Shown in pieces: positions 7,214 to 14,747 of a DNA stretch of 40,187 bases. The notes below the pieces were generated by a model. It worked only from the letters and a program-made list of their open reading frames with translations. It was not told the DNA's origin and ran no database searches. Positions within the stretch are counted from its first letter, which is position 1; every line of letters begins with the position of its first letter. The DNA comes from SW-4-43-9 sp047617985 (GTDB taxonomy: Archaea > Nanohalarchaeota > Nanosalinia > Nanosalinales > Nanosalinaceae). A program made the position numbers and the translations under genes. The DNA lies in NCBI GenBank assembly GCA_047617985.1, contig JBLGBS010000005.1, forward strand, positions 1 through 40,187, written 5' to 3'.

Positions 7214-8041
7214 CTACTCCTGCTGTTTATTCTGCTGGGAGATAATATTTTTAACGCTGGATCGATCCTGTTCAAGGCTGTGAAGAAGCTCTTTAGCCTC
7301 TTTTTCTGTCGCTCTATCCTCTTCAATACCTCTCTCCAGCTGATTTACTACATCTTCTATCTCCCGGGAAAGATATCTCATCTCCTCTATCATGTTTTTG
7401 GCGGATTCAAACTTCTGCCTCCGGATGAAAAGCGGGCCTTTATCTATCTCAGGGACATCGATATCCTTGGTCTTGGCCGGTTCCGGAATAGAATCGTTTA
7501 AACTTGAATCTCTAGATTTCTCTGTGTGTTTTGAACTAGTTTGTGTTCGAGTACTTTCGTTTTGCTCCGCCTGCTGTGGCTTTCCATCCTTGTTCTGCTG
7601 TTCTTTAGGTGAGGACTGCTGAGGAGAATCGAAAGTCTGTACTTCGGACTGGTTTGACTCCGGTGTTTGAGAGACATTTTCTGGTTCTGAAGGTGTTTCA
7701 GTTTGTTCAAGGCTCTGCTGGTTCTGATTATTTTCCTCCGTTTCAAATCTTTCTTCAAATGACTCTTCAGAAGGCTCCGGAGAGGTATTTTGTTCGGACT
7801 GCTGTCCGTTCTGATCCTGGAAAGAGCGTGTTTGATCTGAATCCTGTACGTTCTCAGGCTGAGAATTTCTCCCTGAATCAGGCTTGTCAATACCGCTGGA
7901 GAACTCCTCTTCCAGTTCGTCTATCTGGCTTTCCTGCGCCTGTGGAGGCTGCTGGCCTGGAGAGCTGTTGTTTACCATTTGCTTTATTTCCTCCATGTTT
8001 TCCTTCAGTTTATCCTTGTCATCTCCTCCTATACCGAACAT
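7214..8041 (-). CDS. Gln/Ser/Glu-rich low-complexity protein with C-terminal coiled coil
   Basis: A 275-residue protein in three parts. A short N-terminal segment (MFGIGGDDKDKLKENMEEIK, with an amphipathic helix) is followed by a long disordered linker rich in Q, S, E, N and P (about 25-185). A basic-to-acidic helical C-terminal domain follows (about 190-275), starting GPLFIRRQKFESAKNMIEEM and continuing as a coiled coil. No enzyme motif or signal peptide is visible. The layout suggests a cytosolic scaffold with a flexible spacer. It is the first gene of a two-gene unit with 6970-7206. Its own ATG at 8039-8041 follows a gap after dinB that could hold a promoter. The family is not recognised. 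Confidence 0.68.
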   Translation of the reverse strand: MFGIGGDDKDKLKENMEEIKQMVNNSSPGQQPPQAQESQIDELEEEFSSGIDKPDSGRNSQPENVQDSDQTRSFQDQNGQQSEQNTSPEPSEESFEERFETEENNQNQQSLEQTETPSEPENVSQTPESNQSEVQTFDSPQQSSPKEQQNKDGKPQQAEQNESTRTQTSSKHTEKSRDSSLNDSIPEPAKTKDIDVPEIDKGPLFIRRQKFESAKNMIEEMRYLSREIEDVVNQLERGIEEDRATEKEAKELLHSLEQDRSSVKNIISQQNKQQE

Positions 8042-8097
8042 AGTCCTGTTAGAGGTTTGTTTTGCCCGGGTTTAAATATTCGGGTAGCAGAGAGTTT

Positions 8098-9138
8098 CTA
8101 GAATTTCTGAAGTGTCATCTGAGTTTTTCTGTCCACAAGATCCGACACTCTAAGGCCTATTCTGCGTAGCTGAACATTCTCCTGCTCCAGAAACTTTCTT
8201 ACAAGCCGGTTCGCATGACCGATCAGCTCATCTTTTGCTTCGGTTGTATCGATAGTTTTTGAACGGGTGTACTGGTTCAGCTCTGTATCTATACCGATCA
8301 CAGTTATTTTCCTGAAAGCCTTCTTTTTCGATTTGATCCGGTCATCCAGTTTTTCCGCCAGCTGTTCAATTTCTTTCATTATGTAGCGGTGGCTTCTGGA
8401 GTTCCTCTCCATAGTCTTTATCTTCGAGATCTGTTTCTGGCTGTCGGTTTCCAGTTTTCTCGAGCCCTTACCAACTGATTTTCTCTTAAGCGAGGCTGCT
8501 TTCTCCCTCCCGACTTTCTGGGCTAGAAGAGAGTTGTTCACATCTCTCAAATCTTTCACTGTTTTTATCCCTGCTTTCCCAAGTTTTTCTTCCGTTTTCG
8601 ATCCCACACCGTGTAGGTCTATGATCTCTTTACTGTCAAGAAACTTCTTTCTCTCATCATTTTCCACTTTCCTCAGCCCGTCGGGTTTGTCCTCCTCTGA
8701 TGCCAGTTTCGCCAGGAATTTATTGGGTGCTATACCGATTGAAGCCGTTAATCCCAGTGATTCTATTCCTGCCTTGATCTTCTTCGCTTTCTGAATCTTG
8801 TCTCCTTCAAGTCTGAAATATGCTTCATCGATACTGGTCTGCTGGATTTTAGAGGTGAAAGAGCTTAGAATAGAAAATACTTCTTCCGATTTTCTCCTGT
8901 AATAGTCGTGGTCAGCCTCAAGAAAAACTGTTTCATCAGTTGCTTTTTCCTCCGCCTCCCTCAGCGCCATCCCCGAGTTTATCCCAAGTTCCCGTGCTTT
9001 GTAGTTGGAAGTTGAAACAGCTCCGGAGCTTTTATTCCGAGTGTAGATACATATGACAACAGGTTTCTGTTTCAGTTCAGGTTTCCGGATCTGTTCACAG
9101 CGGGCGAAGAACGCATCCATATCAATGTGGGCAATCAT
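8098..9138 (-). CDS. dinB: DNA polymerase IV (Y-family translesion polymerase)
   Basis: A 346-residue Y-family polymerase. Catalytic acidic residues are in place: HIDMDAFF (D6, D8) and TSIDEAYF (D104, E105). The steric-gate/palm segment SSGAVSTSNYKARELGI (38-54) and the thumb helix-hairpin-helix LHGVGSKTEEKLGKAGI (about 174-190) are typical of DinB/Dpo4. The little-finger domain occupies about 235-335. The C-terminus QMTLQKF (340-346) fits a PCNA-interacting (PIP) box. The enzyme bypasses DNA lesions at stalled forks. It stands alone between unrelated genes, with the ATG at 9136-9138. Confidence 0.94.
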   Translation of the reverse strand: MIAHIDMDAFFARCEQIRKPELKQKPVVICIYTRNKSSGAVSTSNYKARELGINSGMALREAEEKATDETVFLEADHDYYRRKSEEVFSILSSFTSKIQQTSIDEAYFRLEGDKIQKAKKIKAGIESLGLTASIGIAPNKFLAKLASEEDKPDGLRKVENDERKKFLDSKEIIDLHGVGSKTEEKLGKAGIKTVKDLRDVNNSLLAQKVGREKAASLKRKSVGKGSRKLETDSQKQISKIKTMERNSRSHRYIMKEIEQLAEKLDDRIKSKKKAFRKITVIGIDTELNQYTRSKTIDTTEAKDELIGHANRLVRKFLEQENVQLRRIGLRVSDLVDRKTQMTLQKF

Positions 9139-9197
9139 AGCCCCTAGATTGATAGTTTGCTTAAAAACAGAAGTCGGGAGTTAATCCGGTAGTTCCG

Positions 9198-9737
9198 CTA
9201 GTTGATCTTTTCTACATGTTCTTCAACATCTTCAATGTATCTTTCAACGCGTGAGTGATAGCTTTCATCCTCAAGTTCTCCATCTTCAGAGAAGACATCG
9301 TTTATATTCGATACCGGCAGGTTTGAACCTGGGAATCCTCCGATCTCCAAGACTATATCATGTAAATGCTGGAGTCCTCTAACCCCTCCAAATCCTCCTG
9401 CTGAAGTGGTTACAAAAGCGAAAGGTTTGTCATCGTATTCGGGATAGAGATGATCAATAGCGTTCTTCAGTACGCCGGGAATTGAGTGATTGTACTCCGG
9501 TGTGATTATAATTATACAGTCGGTTTCCTGAACTTTTTCGCTTAGTAGCTGTGCGTTCTCCGGCGCCTCTCCCTCATCGGCATATGTCCGGTTGTTTAGG
9601 AAAGGAATTTCTTTCTCCTTAAGATCAAAAATTTCCGGACTGTGCCCTGCTTCCTCCAGTTTGGACTCTAGAAACTCTCCGGCGTGGATGCTTTTTCTTC
9701 CATCCCGGGTAGAACCTATCAGAAGCAGGAAATCCAT
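9198..9737 (-). CDS. NADPH-dependent FMN reductase family flavoprotein
   Basis: A 179-residue flavodoxin-like protein. The FMN phosphate loop GSTRDGRKS (8-16) and the segment TPEYNHSIPGVLKNAIDHL (about 79-97) are the hallmark of the NADPH-dependent FMN reductase/ArsH-like family. FVTTSAGGFGGVRGLQHL (about 108-125) forms the second flavin-binding loop. Such enzymes reduce FMN, quinones or azo compounds at the expense of NAD(P)H. The gene starts 2 nt after the rps2 stop, so it is probably translated from the rps2 transcript. The true substrate cannot be told from sequence. Confidence 0.88.
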   Translation of the reverse strand: MDFLLLIGSTRDGRKSIHAGEFLESKLEEAGHSPEIFDLKEKEIPFLNNRTYADEGEAPENAQLLSEKVQETDCIIIITPEYNHSIPGVLKNAIDHLYPEYDDKPFAFVTTSAGGFGGVRGLQHLHDIVLEIGGFPGSNLPVSNINDVFSEDGELEDESYHSRVERYIEDVEEHVEKIN

Positions 9738-9739
9738 TT

Positions 9740-10351
9740 TTATTCCTCTTCTTCAGTTTCTTCAGGTTCCGGTCTGAAGTCTGAAAGATTGAGCTCGATC
9801 TTCCGACCGTTCTCCTCCTGAAGCTGTTCTGCCAGCAGGTAGTAAACCAGGCCGATAGAGTTCTCTGCCTTGTTGTTTGCCGGGATTACAAGATCAATAT
9901 CTTCAAGGCTGTTACCTGAATCTGCAAGAGCTACAACAGGGATTTTTGCATCGACTGCTTCGTCAATTGCCTGTGCATCTTCTTCCGGATCAGTTACAAT
10001 TACAACTTCCGGCTCCATGAAATCCTCTGACTGAGGGTTTGTAAGTGTTCCAGGCATAAACCTTCCTGCAATCTTCTTATTACCAATTTCTTCTGAGAAA
10101 GCATCTAAAGCCATTCTGGAAGCTTCTTTTCTTCCTACAACTAGGATTTCTTCAGGACTGTACTTTGAAAGGAATCTAGCTGCACTCCTGATTCTTTCAT
10201 CTGTCTGGTTTAGATCAAGTACGGAAAGCTGGTTCTTTTTCACATGGAAAATGTACTCTTCCATGTCGTCATGTTTTGTCTGTGTTCCGATATGTACTCC
10301 GTGAGAAAGATATTTTTCACGGTCTACCAGTAGCTCTTCATCGTTGCTCAT
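9740..10351 (-). CDS. rps2: Ribosomal protein S2
   Basis: A 203-residue archaeal S2 (uS2). I begin at the ATG complementary to 10349-10351 (MSNDEELLVDREKYLSHGVH) rather than the in-frame TTG at 10372, because a TATA-like stretch at 10372-10384 sits about 27 nt before that ATG. Family motifs are YLSHGVHIGTQTKHDDMEEYIF, FMPGTLTNPQ (about 98-107) and VVIVTDPEEDAQAIDEAVDA. The tail is Glu-rich. S2 normally follows eno in archaeal rpoN-rpoK-eno-rps2 operons; here a foreign-looking two-gene block separates them and S2 has its own promoter. Confidence 0.95.
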   Translation of the reverse strand: MSNDEELLVDREKYLSHGVHIGTQTKHDDMEEYIFHVKKNQLSVLDLNQTDERIRSAARFLSKYSPEEILVVGRKEASRMALDAFSEEIGNKKIAGRFMPGTLTNPQSEDFMEPEVVIVTDPEEDAQAIDEAVDAKIPVVALADSGNSLEDIDLVIPANNKAENSIGLVYYLLAEQLQEENGRKIELNLSDFRPEPEETEEEE

Positions 10352-10371
10352 ATCCTCAAGGTTATAAGACA

Positions 10372-10384
10372 AATATTAAATACC
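10372..10384 (-). promoter_or_regulatory. TATA-like box for rps2
   Basis: The AT run tattta with flanks on the minus strand is centred about 27 nt upstream of the chosen rps2 ATG (10351). It shows that rps2 is no longer dependent on readthrough from eno. Inferred from spacing and composition. Confidence 0.45.
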
Positions 10385-10421
10385 GCTTGGACTGCGACAG
10401 ATACACGTATAATTGATGCCC

Positions 10422-10745
10422 TTATTCCAGCAATTCGATCAAAGCCTCTTTCTGTGTAATATCGCCATTCTTCAAATCTTGCTTAATATCCTCTTTCGTC
10501 CTCGGAGCTTCATAATCCGGATCCTCAACTATCTCCATAGAATCTAAATCTACCTTCTTACCTGATAAATCATCAGGTATTTCAACACCCGTAGTTATCG
10601 GTTCAGGGTATTCCTCCGAAATCTCAGTTTCAAAACTAGTTAAAATTCCCTCATCATCTTTGAGCCTCTGATTCTCTAGAGGTATATCTCCATATATCTT
10701 TCTCCTAATCCTCCCAGAATCCAAACTATAAATTATGGCTTTCAT
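10422..10745 (-). CDS. Partner ORF of Tat-signal protein A; virus-like small protein
   Basis: A 107-residue acidic protein with no signal peptide. It starts MKAIIYSLDSGRIRRKIYGD and ends with a helical EDIKQDLKNGDITQKEALIE segment; a middle part, IPDDLSGKKVDLDSMEIVED, looks like the short beta-strand proteins found downstream of tail-fibre genes in many phages. That resemblance is from memory and uncertain. Its ATG overlaps the TGA stop of the upstream Tat-signal gene (ATGA, 10742-10745), so the two are translationally coupled. It may be a chaperone or a subunit that travels with protein A. Confidence 0.6.
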   Translation of the reverse strand: MKAIIYSLDSGRIRRKIYGDIPLENQRLKDDEGILTSFETEISEEYPEPITTGVEIPDDLSGKKVDLDSMEIVEDPDYEAPRTKEDIKQDLKNGDITQKEALIELLE

Positions 10746-11377
10746 TGCTTCACAAATGCTATCCCGGAAGCGTTATTCGTAACTGAAGCTCCATATATCC
10801 CTACTTCCAAGGATGATTGAAACTTTATAGGTGAAATATATATGTTCCCTTCAAATCCATCATCACCATTTGAAACCCATACAGGGGTGTAATTTTGAGT
10901 TACACTTCCATCTACTGTAATTCTGAGTTCGTCATTATTTTCTGGGCCTGCAGTAATAGCGTATCCTCCAAGTAATGTGCCAGAACCGTTGATAGATACA
11001 ATAGTTTCCTCTATATCCGAGTATCCTGAACCAACATTTCTATAGACAGTTATATCGCTCCCATCATCTGTCTCGGATGCCTGTATAAATCCTCCTGCTT
11101 CAGATCCATCTACCGTTTCTGCGTCTATGTCGCTGGTTCCTTGGCTAGATGGTTGTAGGATTGACCATGCGGAAGTAGCTGAAGAAAGGCCGATTGCTCC
11201 TGCTCCTAGGCCAGCCATTTTCAGGAATTTTCTTCTAGAAATGTTTCTTTTTTCTTCAGCAGTTTCTGTTTTTCCGGATTCTTGTTGCTCTATCTTCTGT
11301 TCAAGTTCCCTGTTTCTTTCCTTGACTTGCTGGAGTTCTTGTTTGATTTCCTGGATTTCTTCGCTGAGATCGGACAT
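10742..11377 (-). CDS. Tat-signal surface protein A with tail-fibre-like linker
   Basis: A 211-residue protein. Residues 1-47 form a charged helical extension (SDLSEEIQEIKQELQQVKER), unusually long ahead of a twin-arginine signal, SRRKFLKMAGLGAGAIGLSS (47-66; RR at 48-49). Then comes SAWSILQPSSQGTSDIDA, nearly identical to protein B at 38352-38720, followed by AETVDGSEAGGFIQASE. This resembles the D-A-D-T-V-D-G linker of phage tail fibres. The C-terminal 110 residues are Gly/Ser/Thr/Asn-rich and likely beta. Tat export predicts a folded protein outside the cell, perhaps held by the N-terminal region. It sits between eno and rps2, with its own TATA-like box at 11404-11410. Confidence 0.78.
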   Translation of the reverse strand: MSDLSEEIQEIKQELQQVKERNRELEQKIEQQESGKTETAEEKRNISRRKFLKMAGLGAGAIGLSSATSAWSILQPSSQGTSDIDAETVDGSEAGGFIQASETDDGSDITVYRNVGSGYSDIEETIVSINGSGTLLGGYAITAGPENNDELRITVDGSVTQNYTPVWVSNGDDGFEGNIYISPIKFQSSLEVGIYGASVTNNASGIAFVKQ

Positions 11378-11413
11378 TCTATTGATTAACTTTTTTTGCT
11401 GACTTATAATTTT

Positions 11414-12544
11414 TCAGTAGTTCGTGTTGAGTTCTGGGTTTTCCATCTTGTCCCAGAGTCTGAGTAAACGGTTTAGTTTGGCGATTCTGATGTCTGAGAT
11501 TCCGGCTTTGATTACAGGTATTTCCCATTCCAGTGCGAGATCGGAGATTGTTGAGTCGCATGTTTCTCCGGATCTATGGGAGATTACCGGTGTGTAGTCG
11601 TTTTCTTTTGCGAGTTCTACTGTTTCTCGGGCATCTGTTACTGTTCCTACCTGGTTAGGTTTCACGATTAAAGCATTGCCTGAACGGTTTTCGATGCCTT
11701 CCTGCAGCCTTTCTTTCTGCGTCACAAATAGATCGTCGCCGGTTATCATTATTTCCGGGTTTTTAGAGGCTAACTCGGCATGGTTTCTGAAGTCGTCTTC
11801 GTGGAACGGATCTTCGACATAGATTAGATCGAATTCATCGATCAGTTTCTGGACAAAGTCCAGCATCTGATCGGAGTCGAATTTCTGTCTCATCGACGGT
11901 AAATTGTATTTTTCTGTTTCCTCGCTGTAGAACTCTGATGCTGCGATATCCAGTCCGATCCTGGCGTCGTGTTTGTCTGCGACTTTTTTCAGCGCTTTCA
12001 GAGTATCTTCGTCGTCCATAGAGGTGACTAGTGCGCCTTCATCGTTCATTCCCATTACTTTCTGTGGGTATCTCTCCTTCAGTTCCTGGTAGATCGCGGT
12101 ATTAGTCTTGATTGCTTCCGGGAATGTTTCTGCGTTGATCGGGAGTACAAGAAATTCCTGGATTGTTGTGTTTCCGCCGTGTTCGCCTCCTCCGATTACA
12201 TTGCTTAGGGGTAGCGGGAATTTTTTCGATCTCTGGAAGCCATCCGCGTTTTTGAACGCAAAACTGGCTGCGACCGCTGTAGAGCCAAGTCGGGAGAATT
12301 TGTCTGTGTCGTCCAGTTCTCTGAGTTTCTGGTCGAACTCTTGCTGTGTAAGATTTTTTCCTTCCAGCTTCTGAAGCATTTCCTGTGTGGCGTCTAGATG
12401 CTCTGGTACGAACGCCTTTGCCTCGTGTTTTCCGGTTGATGCTCCTGAAGGTGCTTTACCAAAGTTTGAGTTTATCTCGGCTTCTACAGTTGGTTTGGTT
12501 CGTGAGTCAATTATTTCCCTGAGTTTCAGAGACTTTATTTCCAT
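11414..12544 (-). CDS. eno: Enolase (phosphopyruvate hydratase)
   Basis: A 376-residue enolase, catalysing 2-phosphoglycerate to phosphoenolpyruvate. Visible motifs are REIIDSRTKPTVEAEI (9-24), PSGASTGKHEAKAF (32-45), the metal ligands in LDIAASEFY, YVEDPFHEDD and ITGDDLF, the signature LIVKPNQVGTVTDA and VISHRSGETCDS. It is shorter than typical enolases (about 410-430), with small deletions spread through the N-terminal half rather than one truncation; every catalytic block is present. The usual G of the DSRGNPTVE motif is replaced (DSRTKPTVE). It follows rpoK, the standard archaeal order. Confidence 0.95.
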   Translation of the reverse strand: MEIKSLKLREIIDSRTKPTVEAEINSNFGKAPSGASTGKHEAKAFVPEHLDATQEMLQKLEGKNLTQQEFDQKLRELDDTDKFSRLGSTAVAASFAFKNADGFQRSKKFPLPLSNVIGGGEHGGNTTIQEFLVLPINAETFPEAIKTNTAIYQELKERYPQKVMGMNDEGALVTSMDDEDTLKALKKVADKHDARIGLDIAASEFYSEETEKYNLPSMRQKFDSDQMLDFVQKLIDEFDLIYVEDPFHEDDFRNHAELASKNPEIMITGDDLFVTQKERLQEGIENRSGNALIVKPNQVGTVTDARETVELAKENDYTPVISHRSGETCDSTISDLALEWEIPVIKAGISDIRIAKLNRLLRLWDKMENPELNTNY

Positions 12545-12614
12545 GGATTAGAATTATCTTTCTGGTTTAAAATCAGCTAGGTAAGAAAAATAGATTGGTT
12601 GAAATGTGGGGAGT

Positions 12615-12782
12615 TTAATTCGCTTTGACAGTTATTGGGAGTTTCTCTGCTTCCATTTCTCTTCTTGCTACTTCAAGAGGCTTCTCTCCTTCGTCTGTAT
12701 CTACGAATGCTGGTGCTCCCTGCGCTAGCTGGAGGCTTCTTGCTCCCAGAATTCTTGCTTTCTCGTACCGTGTGTAACTCAT
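12615..12782 (-). CDS. rpoK: RNA polymerase subunit K (Rpo6/RpoK)
   Basis: A 55-residue protein, the archaeal counterpart of Rpb6/omega. It begins MSYTRYEKARILGARSLQLA, the diagnostic RpoK segment, followed by QGAPAFVD and PLEVARREMEAEKLPITVK. It helps assemble and stabilise the largest polymerase subunit. The next gene on the same strand is eno, as in other archaeal rpoN-rpoK-eno-rps2 operons. The start is the ATG complementary to 12780-12782. The protein is short but complete. Confidence 0.93.
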   Translation of the reverse strand: MSYTRYEKARILGARSLQLAQGAPAFVDTDEGEKPLEVARREMEAEKLPITVKAN

Positions 12783-12793
12783 TTCTTAATCAC

Positions 12794-13561
12794 CTATCCT
12801 ATGTAGCCAAGATCCTGCTGACCCTGCTGTTTTTCCTGATCCTGGCCCTGTTTCCCTTTAAGATTCTGAAGTTTTTTAAGGACTTCCTGTGACTCCTTTA
12901 CCTTTTCGTCAAGATCTGTGTAGTCGATATCAAGGTCGAGTATTTTCTCGATCGACTGCAGAACTGCTTCAGTAGCTTTTGGATCGCTAAGCAGGAATCC
13001 AGGTGTTTCCCCTAGAAGGCAGATCCCTGGGTACTCCTTTTCATGGCCAAGCCCTAGAATAAGTCCGGAGGCTCCAACTATCTGTCCCACATCGTGGTCG
13101 AAGTCTATTCCGTGTTCCGAATACTCTTCTTTAACTTTCTCAGTTGTGACAGCGCCGAATACGTTTGGTTCTTCCACAACGTCTCCGGTTCCGTATCCGC
13201 CGATTGTTATGATTTCTGAGGCGTTTACTTCTTCAACTAGCTCCATAATTTTTTCTGCGACCTCGTAGTGACCCTGAGGTGATGAAGCCTGAGCGTTTCC
13301 CTCGATAAAGACCATGTCTCGGGCTTCTTCTCTTTTCAACTGGTATATATCGTTTTTCAGAAGATCTACGGTCTTGTTGTCCTTTACAATCGTGTACGGC
13401 GGGAAGTGGTGAGAGTAAAGCTCTCCAACCTTGTTTGCGTCGAGATGATCCACCAGGTATGCTACTGTTGTTTTTCCTATGTGACCTATTCCTGCGAGTC
13501 CTTCGATAAATACCGGGTTTTCTGCATCTAGTTCTTTTTCCATGTCAAGTCTAACTGTCAT
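12794..13561 (-). CDS. PAC2-family proteasome assembly chaperone-like protein
   Basis: A 255-residue PAC2-family protein. Conserved parts are VFIEGLAGIGHIGKTTVAYLV (about 17-37), YSHHFPPYTIV (about 49-59), ITIGGYGTGD and the Gly-rich VGASGLILGLGHE with CLLGETPGFLLSDP. The archaeal members I know of are implicated in 20S proteasome assembly, though not all have been tested. The last 35 residues are a Gln/Lys-rich tail ending DLGYIG that looks disordered. Its ATG overlaps the nop10 stop codon by one base (13561), so it is coupled to the nop10/aIF2-alpha transcript. Confidence 0.88.
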   Translation of the reverse strand: MTVRLDMEKELDAENPVFIEGLAGIGHIGKTTVAYLVDHLDANKVGELYSHHFPPYTIVKDNKTVDLLKNDIYQLKREEARDMVFIEGNAQASSPQGHYEVAEKIMELVEEVNASEIITIGGYGTGDVVEEPNVFGAVTTEKVKEEYSEHGIDFDHDVGQIVGASGLILGLGHEKEYPGICLLGETPGFLLSDPKATEAVLQSIEKILDLDIDYTDLDEKVKESQEVLKKLQNLKGKQGQDQEKQQGQQDLGYIG

Positions 13562-13722
13562 TATTTTTGTTCACCGTTGTCTTCCATCTGCTTTTTTGTT
13601 TTCCGCCTGTATTCTCCGTAACGATCCGGGTAGGAGAATTTTGGAGGTCTTACAGGTTCTGTATCGGTACAGTGTTCCTGCCTCAATGTGTAAGAATTAC
13701 ATTCTGGACATTTTTTAATCAT
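13561..13722 (-). CDS. nop10: H/ACA RNP protein Nop10
   Basis: A 53-residue protein with an N-terminal zinc ribbon (C5, C8 and C18 visible in KKCPECNSYTLRQEHC) and the family core PVRPPKFSYPDRYGEYRR (24-41). Nop10 binds Cbf5 in H/ACA ribonucleoproteins that pseudouridylate rRNA. As in many archaea it lies directly downstream of the aIF2-alpha gene (7 nt gap). One of the usual four zinc cysteines appears to be absent, which is common for archaeal Nop10. Confidence 0.93.
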   Translation of the reverse strand: MIKKCPECNSYTLRQEHCTDTEPVRPPKFSYPDRYGEYRRKTKKQMEDNGEQK

Positions 13723-13729
13723 GGGAGCT

Positions 13730-14482
13730 TCACGCCTTTGAAAACTCGAACTCGCCGTCCAGCTCTTCAGCGTTTTCCCTAAACTTGTTTACGGCTTCAT
13801 CCATTCTTTCTTTGGCGAGCTCCTGGTTTCTTCCCCAGGCTGTGATCGCATATTTAGGTGCGGAGACATATTTCACATCGACTGCTTCTACGTTCTCAAA
13901 CGTGTCCTTTATCCTGTCTACTCCGTCTCCCTGGTGGAATCTGAGTTCGATCTCTCCTTCAAGTTTTGCCTGTCTAAGGTTAATGTTTTCCTTGGCTACG
14001 TCCTTGATGGTCTCAACTGTTTCCTCATCGAACATTTCAAGTAGCTCTTCTTCCTTTCCTACCGCGATCTCAAAGCCGTGGAAAGCCGAGCCGAACTCCT
14101 TCTGAAGTTTGAACCCTACTTCTTCCCAGGCTTTATCCTTGGACATATCCAGTTCGTCTGCCAGTTCTTCGACAAAGCTATCCGCTTTCTTCTCTTTGTT
14201 CCAGCGGGACATCGCGTTTCTTTTCTGATTCTCGTTAACCCTTTTCAGCGAAAGACTGACCGTGTCGTCATCGTTTTCAATTACCTGTGCAACAGTCTTC
14301 TCTCCCTCTGAAATCTCCTTTCCGACATCCTGCACCCAGGAACGGGATACCTCAGAAATGTGGATAAGCCCTGATACATCCTCGTACTCGTCTAGATCTG
14401 CATAAGCCGAGTTTTTGTCCACATCAGTTATAGTTATGACCACGAAGTCTCCTACTTCAGGTCTGTCTTTGTACCATCTCAT
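13730..14482 (-). CDS. eif2a: Translation initiation factor aIF2 alpha subunit
   Basis: A 250-residue protein with the standard three parts. The N-terminal S1/OB domain has GDFVVITITDVDKNSAYADL and GLIHISEVSRSWVQD (about 38-52). A helical middle domain (about 90-170) and a C-terminal alpha-beta domain (about 175-245, with LRFHQGDGVDRI) follow. It binds initiator tRNA together with the gamma subunit. It lies in the conserved archaeal set L44e-S27e-aIF2alpha-Nop10-PAC2. The ATG is at 14480-14482, and an 85-bp gap upstream separates it from S27e. Confidence 0.95.
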   Translation of the reverse strand: MRWYKDRPEVGDFVVITITDVDKNSAYADLDEYEDVSGLIHISEVSRSWVQDVGKEISEGEKTVAQVIENDDDTVSLSLKRVNENQKRNAMSRWNKEKKADSFVEELADELDMSKDKAWEEVGFKLQKEFGSAFHGFEIAVGKEEELLEMFDEETVETIKDVAKENINLRQAKLEGEIELRFHQGDGVDRIKDTFENVEAVDVKYVSAPKYAITAWGRNQELAKERMDEAVNKFRENAEELDGEFEFSKA

Positions 14483-14567
14483 AAACGGAAACTAGAAAGT
14501 GAGCTTTAAAAGATGAATTCTGCCTAAGCTTTGGAAACCTTATTGAAAAGGAAATTTAGAAGGGTAT

Positions 14568-14741
14568 TTACTCTGCTGTGAGTTCTTCTGCGATCTCTCC
14601 GTTGACCTCAGCTCTTCCGCCTGTAGGGGTGGCGATTACCTCACTGCATACAAGGCATTCTACCTTGGTTGAAGCGTGGGAGAAGATTTTCTGCTCGTTT
14701 CCGCATTCACCGCATTTTACTCTGTAAAAATCTCTTGCCAT
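14568..14741 (-). CDS. rps27e: Ribosomal protein S27e
   Basis: A 57-residue zinc-ribbon protein: MARDFYRVKCGECGNEQKIF, with cysteines C10, C13, C29 and C32 forming the two CxxC knuckles, followed by the family-typical TPTGGRAEVNGEI. It lies 6 nt after L44e and precedes aIF2-alpha, the usual archaeal order. The start is the ATG complementary to 14739-14741. Confidence 0.95.
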   Translation of the reverse strand: MARDFYRVKCGECGNEQKIFSHASTKVECLVCSEVIATPTGGRAEVNGEIAEELTAE

Positions 14742-14747
14742 TATTAT

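Noticed and set aside
7498..7890. Minus-strand open frame of 130 residues overlapping the Gln-rich gene
   Set aside because: Alternative reading frame of a repetitive Q/S/E-rich gene; composition explains it.
10373..11413. Insertion sequence or integrase-driven island carrying the Tat gene block
   Set aside because: No transposase, integrase or flanking direct repeats were visible; I keep only the weaker claim of an insertion in the operon.
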